In this document: positions 45,709 to 54,293 of the stretch, piece by piece
Layout of the letters: each line of letters starts with the position of its first letter
How positions within the stretch are numbered: position 1 is the stretch's first letter
Source: Desulfobacter hydrogenophilus
GTDB lineage: Bacteria; Desulfobacterota; Desulfobacteria; Desulfobacterales; Desulfobacteraceae
Reading direction: 5' to 3'
Assembly: GCF_004319545.1 (NCBI RefSeq)
Contig: NZ_CP036313.1
Span: 755,501-819,500 of the forward strand
Length of the DNA: 64,000 nucleotides
Translations under genes and position numbers: made by a program
Notes under the pieces: generated by a model
Seen by the model: the letters and a program-made list of their open reading frames with translations, nothing else
Database searches by the model: none
Told to the model about the DNA's origin: nothing

Positions 45709-46407
45709 CTACCCTCTCCTGAACTTGCGGTTTATTGCCTCACTAATAAGAAGGATGGCAAAAGAAAGGCTGATGGAGACCAGACACAGCGTCAGCGCCA
45801 TCCTGTCTCCACCCGGAACAGAGGTGTATTCATAAATTGCCAAGGGTATTGTCTGTGTCACCCCCGGGATATTGCCGGCAAGGATAACGGTTGCGCCGAA
45901 CTCACCCAGGTTTCTGGCAAACATCAACGACATCCCGGCAAAAATCGCACGACCGCTCAAAGGCAGAACAATGGTAAAAAAGCTATCCCACCATCCCGCA
46001 CCAAGGGTTCGAGATACTGAAATATAGGATTGATCCACCGCCTCCATACCAATACGGATTGAACGGACCATCAGGGGGAATCCGACAACCGCCGAGGCAA
46101 TAACAGCACCGGTGAGTGAAAAAACCACCTGAATACCCAAAAGGTTCAAAAACTTACCGATCAAACCGTTGGACCCGAAGGACAGCAGCAACAAATATCC
46201 GACCACAACCGGCGGCAAGACTAATGGCAGACTGATAAGCCCTTCCACCACGGCCTTGCCTCTAATTTTACCGAAGGCAAGAAAGTAACCACAAGCAATG
46301 CCAAAGGGGGTGGAGATCAAGGTCGCCGAGCAGGCAACCTTCAGGGAAAGCCCGACGGCAGAAATATCCTGGGGAGAAAGTGTCAGCATTGTAATTTCAT
46401 TTACCAT
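45709..46407 (-). CDS. modB: Molybdate ABC transporter permease ModB (second operon)
   Basis: 232 residues (a start at the sixth or seventh codon is equally possible). Five or six helices and the motif MFARNLGEFGATVILAGNIP define ModB. It forms the channel for molybdate with ModC2 and the binding protein 9 bases upstream. Confidence 0.93.
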   Translation of the reverse strand: MVNEITMLTLSPQDISAVGLSLKVACSATLISTPFGIACGYFLAFGKIRGKAVVEGLISLPLVLPPVVVGYLLLLSFGSNGLIGKFLNLLGIQVVFSLTGAVIASAVVGFPLMVRSIRIGMEAVDQSYISVSRTLGAGWWDSFFTIVLPLSGRAIFAGMSLMFARNLGEFGATVILAGNIPGVTQTIPLAIYEYTSVPGGDRMALTLCLVSISLSFAILLISEAINRKFRRG

Positions 46408-46415
46408 GCCCCGTA

Positions 46416-47171
46416 TCAGGGCAGTGTAAAACCAAGACGAATCATTTCCGAATGGGCCGCTTCAGAAACGATATAGTCATAGAAGAGTTTGGCATCGGCG
46501 TTCCCGTCGCTGTCCTTTGTCATTGCAACCGGATAGGTTACTCGACTATAAAACTCAAGAGGCACTTCAAACAGAATCTTGGCATTGATGGCGAGCATCG
46601 CATCCGTTTTGTAAACAAACGCGCCGTCGGTCTCTCCCCGGTCGGCATAGATCAGTGCCTGGCGGACGTCCTTTGCCATGATCAGTTGCCCATTCTTGAG
46701 CATTTCATCATATATGCCCTCTTTATCCATCGCCTGCTTAGCATACTGACCGGCCGGCACGCTGTTGGGACTGCCCAAGGCAACACGCGTCAGCTTCTGT
46801 AAATCGCTCATAGATTGAGCATCCGTACTTGACTTACCCACAAAAACCAACGCATTATGTGCAAATATTTTTTTGGTGTCCGACTCAATCTTGCCCTTTT
46901 CAATCAAATGCGTCATCCACTTCGGATTGGCAGAAACATAAATATCTGCAGGCGCCCCCTGTTCGATTTGCTTTGCTAAGGCGCCGGATGACCCAAAATT
47001 TGGGACAATTTTCACATCCGGATACTGTTCCTGAAACTGTACTATCAAATTATTGCACAGATTACTCATACTCTTTGCCACTGAAACACGAACCTGCCCA
47101 GCCTGGGCATAGGTACTGAACACCAGCAGTATAAAAACAACAAAAATGTTTAATACACATACCTTTTTCAC
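46416..47171 (-). CDS. modA: Molybdate-binding protein ModA (second operon)
   Basis: 251 residues with a signal peptide (VCVLNIFVVFILLVFSTYAQA). Binding loops are VSVAKSMSNLCNNLIVQF, NFGSSGALAKQIEQGAPADI, ALGSPNSVPAGQYAKQAMD and YADRGETDGAFVYKTDA, which match ModA closely. This operon is the more typical modABC of the two and lies next to nif genes, so it probably supplies molybdenum for FeMo-co. AAGGAGG precedes the ATG. Confidence 0.93.
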   Translation of the reverse strand: MKKVCVLNIFVVFILLVFSTYAQAGQVRVSVAKSMSNLCNNLIVQFQEQYPDVKIVPNFGSSGALAKQIEQGAPADIYVSANPKWMTHLIEKGKIESDTKKIFAHNALVFVGKSSTDAQSMSDLQKLTRVALGSPNSVPAGQYAKQAMDKEGIYDEMLKNGQLIMAKDVRQALIYADRGETDGAFVYKTDAMLAINAKILFEVPLEFYSRVTYPVAMTKDSDGNADAKLFYDYIVSEAAHSEMIRLGFTLP

Positions 47172-47239
47172 GTCAAACCCTCCTTTTTCGTATTTATCCG
47201 TTTCATATAAAAATCAAAATACATTATTGTTTTATTTTC

Positions 47240-47396
47240 ATGCTTTGTTGTGGGTCGAACTTGGGCATCGATATCCCAGATCAGCCCGTGGCTGTTTTAT
47301 ATGAAAGAACTGAACTAACCGGTTAGTTTCTTTCATAATCTGTCGTGGCCTAACCGCGGTGGAAGACCAGGTCGGCCATGGCTGTTATTCGGAATA
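47240..47396 (+). repeat. Two tandem copies of the two-stem repeat between modA2 and nif11
   Basis: The first copy (about 47245-47304) keeps stem 2 only: GTGGGTCGAACTTGGG ... CCCAGATCAGCCCGTGG. The second (47298-47394) has an extended stem 1, ATGAAAGAACTG ... TTTCTTTCAT, and stem 2 GTGGCC ... GGCCAT, ending ATGGCTGTTATT. They share the junction TATATGAAAG as in the nifD-nifK array. Confidence 0.75.
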
Positions 47397-47487
47397 CGGT
47401 TATCATCGACGGCAAAACAATGTCAAGCCATATTTTCAAGCTACAAATGGGCCTTTTTTTATTATTAATATAATATTTCTTCGGACC

Positions 47488-47503
47488 TGGAATACTCTTT
47501 GCA
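47488..47503 (+). promoter_or_regulatory. Sigma-54-type promoter of the nif11 gene
   Basis: TGGAATACTCTTTGCA has GG and GC separated by 10 bases and matches TGGCAC-N5-TTGCA. The -12 element is 45 bases before the Nif11 start codon. Together with the nifH promoter it suggests common control. Confidence 0.75.
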
Positions 47504-47547
47504 TTAGTTTTATTTTTATTTAACTTATTAATTAATGGAGAAGCACA

Positions 47548-47766
47548 ATGTCAAAAGAAAACGTTCTAGCCTTTTTAGATAAGGGAGCAGATGACCGCAA
47601 ATTCCGCGTAAAGTACGACAACTGTTTTTCAATGGAAAAATTTTGCGCCATGGCAAAAGAAGATGGTTTTGAGTTTACTGTGGAAGAACTGCAAGCGGTA
47701 TTGAAGATGAATGGGGACTCTTTCGATTCATATGGCAATCCGCCAAAGAAAGGCATTTGGGTATAA
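47548..47766 (+). CDS. Nif11 family small protein
   Basis: 72 residues; GGAG precedes the ATG at 8 bases. It starts MSKENVLAFLDKGADDRKFR and has the diagnostic Nif11 core FCAMAKEDGFEFTVEELQAV. Nif11 proteins were first noted in nitrogen-fixing bacteria; a subset are leader peptides of ribosomal natural products. Here there is no double-glycine cleavage site and no Cys/Ser/Thr-rich core after the helix (the tail is GDSFDSYGNPPKKGIWV), so the nif-type, non-bacteriocin role is more likely. It has a sigma-54-type promoter and is bracketed by dispersed repeats on both sides. Confidence 0.85.
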   Translation: MSKENVLAFLDKGADDRKFRVKYDNCFSMEKFCAMAKEDGFEFTVEELQAVLKMNGDSFDSYGNPPKKGIWV

Positions 47767-47862
47767 CAGCCATGGGCTGACCTGATCTATCAACACCCCA
47801 GACGCAATTTACAACAGAACATGAAAGGCCTTTAATTACTTAATTGAAACTTTCATGTAAAA
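47764..47862 (-). repeat. Two-stem repeat, inverted copy, starting at the nif11 stop codon
   Basis: Read on the minus strand: stem 1 CATGAAAG ... CTTTCATG, then a weakened stem 2 TCTGG ... CAGG, and the end GTCAGCCCATGGCTGTTA. Its last bases are the nif11 TAA stop (47764-47766). It is in opposite orientation to the other copies, matching the opposite orientation of nif11. Confidence 0.7.
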
Positions 47863-47870
47863 ATCGAAGC

Positions 47871-47902
47871 AAACGGTGCTGTCTATCGACAGCACCGTTT
47901 TT
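47871..47902 (+). terminator. Rho-independent terminator downstream of nif11
   Basis: AAACGGTGCTGTC-TATC-GACAGCACCGTTTTT: a 13-bp perfect stem with a T-run, about 105 bases after the nif11 stop. Confidence 0.85.
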
Positions 47903-47934
47903 CAATTTTCTTCGATTGTTTTTTTTGATGATTG

Positions 47935-47980
47935 CAATAATTGAGGTCAAATCAAAACTTTGATTTGACCTCAATTATTG
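47935..47980 (-). terminator. Long perfect hairpin after the glutamate synthase genes
   Basis: CAATAATTGAGGTCAAATC and GATTTGACCTCAATTATTG form a stem of about 22 bp only 6 bases beyond the last glutamate synthase stop. There is no clean T-run on the minus strand, so it may stop transcription or protect the mRNA 3' end. Confidence 0.55.
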
Positions 47981-47985
47981 TATTG

Positions 47986-50316
47986 TTACATCAGGGGCGT
48001 ATTGGGTATCAATTCCCACACACCGCAGGGGCATGCCCCTTTGCAGAATCCGCATCCAATGCATTTGGATCCATCCACCACATACTCAAAGCCGGTTGCC
48101 TTTTCCTGCCGGCTGATAGCCCCTTCAGGGCAAACTGCCACGCAGATGCCGCAATCCTTGCAATTTCCGCAGGAGGCACATTCCTCACCGCACGCTTCTA
48201 ATGTATTGGCATCATGTATAGGGTTATAATAGGTCAAATTTACACGCCGGGTATCGATCATGGGGGCAAGGCCTTCCATATCAGGAGCCTGCCCTTTGAG
48301 CAGCTGATCAATGACTATGGCTGTCCGTCTGCCTGCGCCGATGGCATTGGTGATAAGTCCCGGGCCCACCGCATCCCCGATGGCAAAGACCTTTTCATCC
48401 GAGGATCGGCCGGCTTCGTTCACCTTGACAAACCCTCTTTCAAGCTCAATCCCCTCATCAAGAAAAGATAGATCAGGCACGTCTCCGATGGAGATCACCA
48501 CCGTATTAGCCGGCAGTATTTCGCCACTCTCAAGTTTGATCCCTTGGGAATTAATTTCTTCGGTGAATACCGGCCAGCGGAAGTGAGCACCGCATTCTTC
48601 GGCATCCTCTCTTTCTTTGCCGAATGCAGCCGGTTTCTGGACATCAATAAGGGTTATATCAACAGCACCCAGCCGGTGGGCTTCGGTGGCCACATCACAG
48701 CCCACATTACCGGCACCGATAATCACTATCTTTTTGCCTGGTTTTATCTTGTTTGCTTTGGCCTTCTCAAGAAAATCATTGGCAAAAAGAGCCCGTTCGG
48801 CACCTTTGATCGGAAGGGATCTGGGTTTATTGCCCCCGGCTGCCACCACAACATAGTCATGGCTATTTTTTATCTCTTTGAACTTTTTCGCATCAACTTT
48901 TTCTCCCAGTCTTATATCTTTTATATAAGACTTTATCCGGTCTATTTCGGCATTCAGGGTGTCGGCAGGGATTCGGGATTCGGGAATCAGAGCGGAAATT
49001 TTCCCGGCAATGTTCTGTCCGGCTTCAAATACCGTAGCGGTATGGCCTTTCATGGTGAGTTGCCAGGCCGCAGAAATACCACCCGGGCCCCCGCCGATGA
49101 CGGCCACTTTCTTTCGGGATTCTTTGGCCGGTTTTGGCGGTTTGATATTTTGGGCAGCCTGACCCAAAAGACGAACATTAATGGGAGCCATATAGGACAG
49201 GTTCCGTGTGCAGGACGCCATACACGGACTGGGGCACAGGTGACCGCACACGGTCGCCGGAAACGGAGAATACTCAAGGCCCATGGATATGGCTTCATCA
49301 ATGTTATCGGTCCGGATCATGGCCCAGCGCTGCTGGACCGGGATTCCGGTGGGGCAGGATGCCTGGCACGGCGAGATATATTTACCGTGCTCCCAGACCG
49401 GAATATATCTTCTGTACTCGCCCTTGGTAATGACCGGTACAGTCCCTTTTTCCGTTTCCTGGAGATCTCCGATCAGGCCGCCGCGACCAAGTTCCGCATC
49501 CCAGACCTGTTCCCTAAACCAGGATACAGATTTACGTTCCGGCCCTTCGGCCTTTTCATGGGGATTTTTGGCTTCAAACAGCCGCCAGTCTTCTCGCACA
49601 GCCAGTTCGCCAAACAGTTTCGGCTGTTCAATTTTTTTAAGAAAAATTTTAAGGCCCTGGGTCAGCCATTGCCATTCCTGATCATCAAGGTCCACTTCCT
49701 TGGCATCCTTGTCGGAATAACTTTTGGCATCACCACGAACAAAAACCTTGCCGCTCACCATGCCCACCAGAGGCCTGTAACCCAGCACCTGTTCCGGGTT
49801 AACAGCGTTTAAACCGCAGACAACAGCAATTCCGCCGGCCATGAATTCACCAAAGTAATCCCCTGCCGTCCCCAATACCCACAGCTCAGGGGGCTCAAAT
49901 CTGGGATTACGCTTTGTCATGGTCATACCCCGGGCACCGATGGAGCCGCCCACAAACACCTTGCCCTGGGCTGCACCGTTCATGACCCCGTTGGAGGCAG
50001 ACTCGTGCACAATGATTTCAGCACCGGCGTTGAGCCAGCCAATATCATCCGAGGCCGGACCCATGACTTCTATTCTTGTATTGGGTGTGCCAAGGGAGCC
50101 TGTGCGCTGGCCGGAATGACCAATAATACGGATGTCTATCCTGTCAGGGGCGCAATCCCAGAGTCGTCCGCCAATACCATGCTGGCCAAAGGCCTGGACT
50201 TCAAGCTTTCTGTTGCCTCGCTTGATGTGCTGGTGAATAGTCTCTTCAAGTACCCGCGAGGAAATTCGTTTTTCGTCTCTTTTACCTGCTATAAAAATAT
50301 AGTCGCTTTTCATCAT
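47986..50316 (-). CDS. Glutamate synthase: GXGXG (GltB C-terminal) domain fused to NAD(P)H-FAD oxidoreductase
   Basis: The ATG at 50316 follows AGGAGG. The 776 residues comprise: the GltB beta-helix domain (1-230; IIGHSGQRTGSLGTPNTRIE, FVGGSIGARGMTMTKRN); a GltD-like region with cluster cysteines (PCQASCPTGIPV, CGHLCPSPCMASC), an FAD site VIGGGPGGISAAWQLTM and an NAD(P) site VIIGAGNVGCDVATEA; and a C-terminal two-[4Fe-4S] ferredoxin (CASCGNCKDCGICVAVCPEG, CIGCGFCKGACPCGVW). The fusion of the GltB C-terminal domain to the small subunit is unusual; with the two upstream genes it completes one glutamate synthase. Confidence 0.9.
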   Translation of the reverse strand: MMKSDYIFIAGKRDEKRISSRVLEETIHQHIKRGNRKLEVQAFGQHGIGGRLWDCAPDRIDIRIIGHSGQRTGSLGTPNTRIEVMGPASDDIGWLNAGAEIIVHESASNGVMNGAAQGKVFVGGSIGARGMTMTKRNPRFEPPELWVLGTAGDYFGEFMAGGIAVVCGLNAVNPEQVLGYRPLVGMVSGKVFVRGDAKSYSDKDAKEVDLDDQEWQWLTQGLKIFLKKIEQPKLFGELAVREDWRLFEAKNPHEKAEGPERKSVSWFREQVWDAELGRGGLIGDLQETEKGTVPVITKGEYRRYIPVWEHGKYISPCQASCPTGIPVQQRWAMIRTDNIDEAISMGLEYSPFPATVCGHLCPSPCMASCTRNLSYMAPINVRLLGQAAQNIKPPKPAKESRKKVAVIGGGPGGISAAWQLTMKGHTATVFEAGQNIAGKISALIPESRIPADTLNAEIDRIKSYIKDIRLGEKVDAKKFKEIKNSHDYVVVAAGGNKPRSLPIKGAERALFANDFLEKAKANKIKPGKKIVIIGAGNVGCDVATEAHRLGAVDITLIDVQKPAAFGKEREDAEECGAHFRWPVFTEEINSQGIKLESGEILPANTVVISIGDVPDLSFLDEGIELERGFVKVNEAGRSSDEKVFAIGDAVGPGLITNAIGAGRRTAIVIDQLLKGQAPDMEGLAPMIDTRRVNLTYYNPIHDANTLEACGEECASCGNCKDCGICVAVCPEGAISRQEKATGFEYVVDGSKCIGCGFCKGACPCGVWELIPNTPLM

Positions 50317-50329
50317 ATCCCGTCCTCCT

Positions 50330-51964
50330 TTACACCACGTACTTAATACTGAGACGGTCAGCAATGTTTTTATCATCAATCCCCAGCGCATCGGACATGC
50401 CGATGGGAAGGGAAGTAGAGCGTCCCAAGGGCGCTACAATTTTTTTAAGTTGCGTGTCAAAGGAAACAAAAATGTCCACTATGCGCTGGGCCACATCTTC
50501 CGGGTCAAGGCGGCGGTAGAGCCTAGGGTCCTGGGACGTGATGCCTTTAGGGCAGATACCAAGGTTGCATACGTTGCACCGATCTTCTTCCGTACCCACG
50601 CAGCCGGCTGCGGCCTGCATCACATATTTTCCAATCTGAACTCCGGATGCCCCCAGCATGATCAGGGCGGCTGCATTGGCGGCAATGTTGCCGTTTTTAC
50701 CAATACCGCCCCCGGCAAAAATGGGTATTTCATTCTGTTTGCCGAGGGCTGTCAGATTCAGGTAGTTGTCCCGAACACAGCTGGCTATGGGATGGCCCAT
50801 GTGGTCCATGGAAACAGCGTATGCAGCGCCTGTGCCGCCATCTTCGCCGTCAATGGCAAGTCCTGCCGCATATTCGTTACGGGTCAGGTTGTTCATCACC
50901 GCAAGGGAAGTGGATGTAGCGGAAATTTTTGGATATACCGGCACCCTGAATCCCCATGCCATGGACATGGACAGGATCATCTTGGCCACAGACTCTTCAA
51001 TGGAGTACTGGGTCTGATGGGTCGGGGGGCTGGGCAGACTTACGCCCTGGGGCACACCCCGGATGGCGGCAATAAGTTTATTAACTTTATGCCACATCAA
51101 AAGACCGCCGTCACCGGGTTTTGCACCCTGACCATACTTGATCTCAATGGCACAGGGGTCTTCCTTCATATGCGGGATGGCGTGGATGATCTCGTCCCAG
51201 CCAAAATAGCCGGAAGCAATCTGCAGGATTACATATTTAAGAAACCGAGAACGCAGTAAGCGTGGCGGGCACCCCCCCTCACCGGTACAGATGCGAACGG
51301 GCATGCCCATCTCTTCGTTCAAATAGGCAACCCCCATCTGCAAACCTTCCCACATGGTTGGAGACAGCGCACCAAAGGACATGCCGCCGATGATTAAAGG
51401 ATAAATTTCCCTGACCGGCGGTATCCAGCCCTTTTCCCGCAGTTGTTTCATATTTTCTCTAGGGGGTAGCACCCGGCCTAGAAGAGTGCGCATCTCAAAT
51501 TCATGGCGGCCGGCATCCAGAGCCGGGTCCGTGAGCATGGAAATTCTGGTGAACTTGATTCTGTCAAGCACCGACCCCGAATCGTTGCGCCGGCCGCCTC
51601 TGCGCCGGGGAATGCCATGCTGGTTGATGTGAAATTTCATCCTGTCCATAGACGGATTTCGTATCGGCCGGATGGCATCATTAGGGCAGACAAGGGTACA
51701 CATGGCGCAGCCGATGCAGGCGTTCTCAACCCGGGTGTCCTGCCGGATACCGTAAAAGGTATCATAATCATTACTGTGCTCGGTATTTTTACCCACAGAT
51801 GTTTTTATAATCCGTTTCTGGAACGGATGAAGGGCGATGGCCTTGACCGGACACACAGCCGTACATTGACCGCACAGGGTACACCGATCATTATTATATT
51901 CGATCTGCCAGGGCAGATCATTCAAACTTAAAGAGGAAGGTTCAAGGCTTCTGTTTGACGACAT
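50330..51964 (-). CDS. Glutamate synthase central FMN domain with N-terminal ferredoxin
   Basis: 544 residues; AGGAGG precedes the ATG. Two ferredoxin clusters near the N-terminus (CTLCGQCTAVCPVKAI, CIGCAMCTLVCPNDAI) precede the FMN/TIM-barrel synthase domain (IYPLIIGGMSFGALSPTMWE, EIKYGQGAKPGDGGLLMW, DGEDGGTGAAYAVS, FAGGGIGKNGNIAANAAAL) and the 3Fe-4S cysteines CVGTEEDRCNVCNLGICPKG. This archaeal-type GltB2 makes glutamate from 2-oxoglutarate using ammonia from the amidotransferase subunit. It overlaps the upstream gene by 37 bases. Confidence 0.93.
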   Translation of the reverse strand: MSSNRSLEPSSLSLNDLPWQIEYNNDRCTLCGQCTAVCPVKAIALHPFQKRIIKTSVGKNTEHSNDYDTFYGIRQDTRVENACIGCAMCTLVCPNDAIRPIRNPSMDRMKFHINQHGIPRRRGGRRNDSGSVLDRIKFTRISMLTDPALDAGRHEFEMRTLLGRVLPPRENMKQLREKGWIPPVREIYPLIIGGMSFGALSPTMWEGLQMGVAYLNEEMGMPVRICTGEGGCPPRLLRSRFLKYVILQIASGYFGWDEIIHAIPHMKEDPCAIEIKYGQGAKPGDGGLLMWHKVNKLIAAIRGVPQGVSLPSPPTHQTQYSIEESVAKMILSMSMAWGFRVPVYPKISATSTSLAVMNNLTRNEYAAGLAIDGEDGGTGAAYAVSMDHMGHPIASCVRDNYLNLTALGKQNEIPIFAGGGIGKNGNIAANAAALIMLGASGVQIGKYVMQAAAGCVGTEEDRCNVCNLGICPKGITSQDPRLYRRLDPEDVAQRIVDIFVSFDTQLKKIVAPLGRSTSLPIGMSDALGIDDKNIADRLSIKYVV

Positions 51965-53058
51965 ATATTTACCTCCTGCCGATCAGGGCTTACAATGGCT
52001 GTATCAAGGTGCATGGGTTGAAGATCCATGGTTTTGTCTCTGTCAGGTATAACGGCATCCAGTCCGCAGATCTCGGATGAAAAGGCAAACATACCCGGTT
52101 TGCCCCCGACCACACCGGGCCGCAGTTTTTTGCGATCCTGAACCATGAACATGGAGTGGTCCGGCAGGGTGCCGATGACCATATTGGGGCCGTCGATAAT
52201 TAAGGGGCGGCAGCTCTTTTTCAAATGATCTAGGAATTCAAAATTGGGATGCTTTTCAAGGGAATCACGCTGAAGCGGGGTGATCACATGTTTATAACCG
52301 TCAATGCCTAAGCCCAGCTCTTCCATGGAAAAGTGAAGGATGTGGGCAAACACCTCAGAATCGGACTGATAGCCGGTATAGCCGGGGATCTCCCTTGAGG
52401 AGAGAAAATCCTTGATGGGGATAAACGCCGTGTTTTCACCATTGGTCATGGTGCAGTATCCCTTGATAAAAAACGGATGGCATGCATACAGGTTTATGGC
52501 ATAATTGGTGTTCTGCCGCCCCTGGGCCATGATAACCCGCGCTTCAAGTTCTTTCCTGTCAAGGCCCAGATATTCTCCCAGCTTCATGGGATCCCCGAGC
52601 TCCTTGATCATGATGGTGTCCGGCCAAAAGGAAAACACGATCATGTCTTTTTTTTCTTCACCCATCTGCCGTATCTTAAGCCGTACATCCAGAAGTCTTG
52701 TGGCCAGCTCCTCCTGAGACAACTCATCCCAGCCGTCGGGCAGCTCATAGGCCCTGATCAAATAAATTTGTCGTCTGGGAATACCTTCTACCGGAGTTTT
52801 AGGTGGTTTCAAAGAGACTTTATGTTTGGTCAGAAAACCAAGATCCATCATAAAAAGGTCCAGACGGCGGATGCCTTCTTCAGTAAAGATCCCCGACAGA
52901 ATCGGGGCATCTTTCATCTCTTCAAAGGTGCCACCAAGGTCCTGGAGCAAAAGCCCCATGCCGGAGCCGTCATGCCCTTCCTTCATTACGTCAAGGGCTT
53001 TGATGGCCAGCATAGGCGACTGAGGCTCCTTGCTGGTGATTGCAAACAGACGACACAT
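51928..53058 (-). CDS. Glutamate synthase class II glutamine amidotransferase subunit
   Basis: 376 residues starting MCRLFAITSKEPQSP, so Cys2 becomes the N-terminal nucleophile after Met removal. Other Ntn-type features are EGHDGSGMGLLL, the glutamine-site MTNGENTAFIP and TGYQSDSEVFAHIL. It hydrolyses glutamine and feeds ammonia to the FMN subunit. It is the first gene of the three-gene operon; paired direct repeats lie 220-280 bases upstream. Confidence 0.9.
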   Translation of the reverse strand: MCRLFAITSKEPQSPMLAIKALDVMKEGHDGSGMGLLLQDLGGTFEEMKDAPILSGIFTEEGIRRLDLFMMDLGFLTKHKVSLKPPKTPVEGIPRRQIYLIRAYELPDGWDELSQEELATRLLDVRLKIRQMGEEKKDMIVFSFWPDTIMIKELGDPMKLGEYLGLDRKELEARVIMAQGRQNTNYAINLYACHPFFIKGYCTMTNGENTAFIPIKDFLSSREIPGYTGYQSDSEVFAHILHFSMEELGLGIDGYKHVITPLQRDSLEKHPNFEFLDHLKKSCRPLIIDGPNMVIGTLPDHSMFMVQDRKKLRPGVVGGKPGMFAFSSEICGLDAVIPDRDKTMDLQPMHLDTAIVSPDRQEVNICRQTEALNLPL

Positions 53059-53277
53059 ATTTTTTCAACTCCTTATGGTCTTTTCTTTAAGCAGTCAAAA
53101 GACTGCAGGTCAAAATTTCAAAACTCAAATATTAAGGGCACTTAATAAGACTGTCAATCTTTATTTTCTCAACACGAATGATTGTGGTCTGGGGTGCCAT
53201 ACAGGAATACCGACGATATCAAATAAATATGTGAAATATTAGATTTTATTCACAGAACGCCATTTATATTCCGGAAA
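53059..53277. other. Leader region of the glutamate synthase operon
   Basis: Gene-free and AT-rich between the amidotransferase start and the paired boxes at 53278-53337. No sigma-54 pattern with the right spacing was found, and no terminator. Confidence 0.5.
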
Positions 53278-53337
53278 ATACAAATATGCAAAAACTTTGC
53301 TGCCAAAAAGATACAAATATGTAAAAACTTTGCTGCC
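53278..53337. promoter_or_regulatory. 27-base direct repeats containing TACAAATATGTA boxes
   Basis: ATACAAATATGCAAAAAC then TTTGCTGCC (53278-53304) recurs as ATACAAATATGTAAAAAC then TTTGCTGCC (53311-53337), one mismatch, period 33. The TACAAATATGTA core is palindrome-like and matches the boxes before modA1 and nifH. It lies between the glutamate synthase operon and the convergent-tail acyltransferase gene. Confidence 0.6.
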
Positions 53338-53372
53338 GTACTTTTTTTACATAATATTAAAAACAAGAAAGG

Positions 53373-53945
53373 TTACCTATTTTTAATTTTGGAGGGAATT
53401 AAAAACCCGGCACGTTTATAAATTGAATGTATTTTGTAAAGGTCCTGTTCCAGGCTCTCCCCAGGGTGTATTTTGCCCAGCCATCTGGTTTTTTTGCTCC
53501 GGTTGTCCAGATACCAGCAGATGATAGGAACATCTGCGCCTTTGGCAATATACCAGAATCCGGTCTTGATTGTGGACACCGACTTACGGGTGCCTTCGGG
53601 CACCAGGGCAACCACCAGGTTCTCATTTTCTTCATATTTTTTAATTACGCTGTCCACAAAGCCACAGGACTTGTCTCGTTGTATCGGAAGGCCGCCAAGA
53701 CTTTTTAAAAAAACAGACATGGGAAAAAAGAACCATTTGGATTTGATCAGCAATTTGGCATTAAGCCCGGCAAGTTTAATATAGGTCAGAGCCCGAATCG
53801 TGTCCATGTTGGTTGTGTGGGGAAAACCTATGACCACGCATCTGGTTTCCCAATAGTCCGGCAACGGGTCGTAAGTCCATCCCATCCCTGCATAAATAAA
53901 TTTACCAAGGACTCTGAACAAAAAGGGGAAAGGATTAATATCCAT
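53373..53945 (-). CDS. 1-acyl-glycerol-3-phosphate acyltransferase-like protein (PlsC family)
   Basis: About 190 residues from ATG 53945 (GAGGG upstream); a TTG at 53996 would add 17 residues. PlsC motifs: FPHTTNMDT (HX4D variant, motif I), SLGGLPIQRD (motif II) and VPEGTRKSV (motif III). It resembles the short cytoplasmic acyltransferases that act in lysophospholipid or aryl-polyene/phospholipid synthesis. A 22-codon frame with its own ATG overlaps the start. No functional neighbour indicates the acceptor. Confidence 0.82.
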   Translation of the reverse strand: MDINPFPFLFRVLGKFIYAGMGWTYDPLPDYWETRCVVIGFPHTTNMDTIRALTYIKLAGLNAKLLIKSKWFFFPMSVFLKSLGGLPIQRDKSCGFVDSVIKKYEENENLVVALVPEGTRKSVSTIKTGFWYIAKGADVPIICWYLDNRSKKTRWLGKIHPGESLEQDLYKIHSIYKRAGFLIPSKIKNR

Positions 53946-54293
53946 TGCATCCCTCTTTATTCTCCATCCTTTGAAATTTTTTCCCAGGAAAATCAATTTT
54001 CATATTCCTTTCTCTTTTTATTGTTTCATGCGGCATGAATTATTGACTGTTTCCCCCTGTTGTCCTTATATCATTAATATAAGGACAACGTTAAATAATG
54101 TTTTTTTTAGAGAATCGCAACACCGAAAAATCGTCCCAAGTTAAAAACTAAAACAGCTAAGATATTTTCATTTACATTAAAATTAACCCATGCTATTTTT
54201 TAAAAAAATTCTAATCGCCTCTCAACTCGTCGATGCAAGGCACATCATAGATATTTCGTAAGAACGAATTATTCTTTTTCCATAAAAATTTCT

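Noticed and set aside
48544..49812. Plus-strand open frame of 422 codons opposite the glutamate synthase oxidoreductase
   Set aside because: Antisense to a gene with clear FAD, NAD(P) and ferredoxin motifs; the translated product is low in conserved pattern.
53278..53337. Possible CRISPR-like repeat pair
   Set aside because: Only two 27-base units with a 6-base spacer; too short and too few for an array, and the palindromic core fits an operator better.
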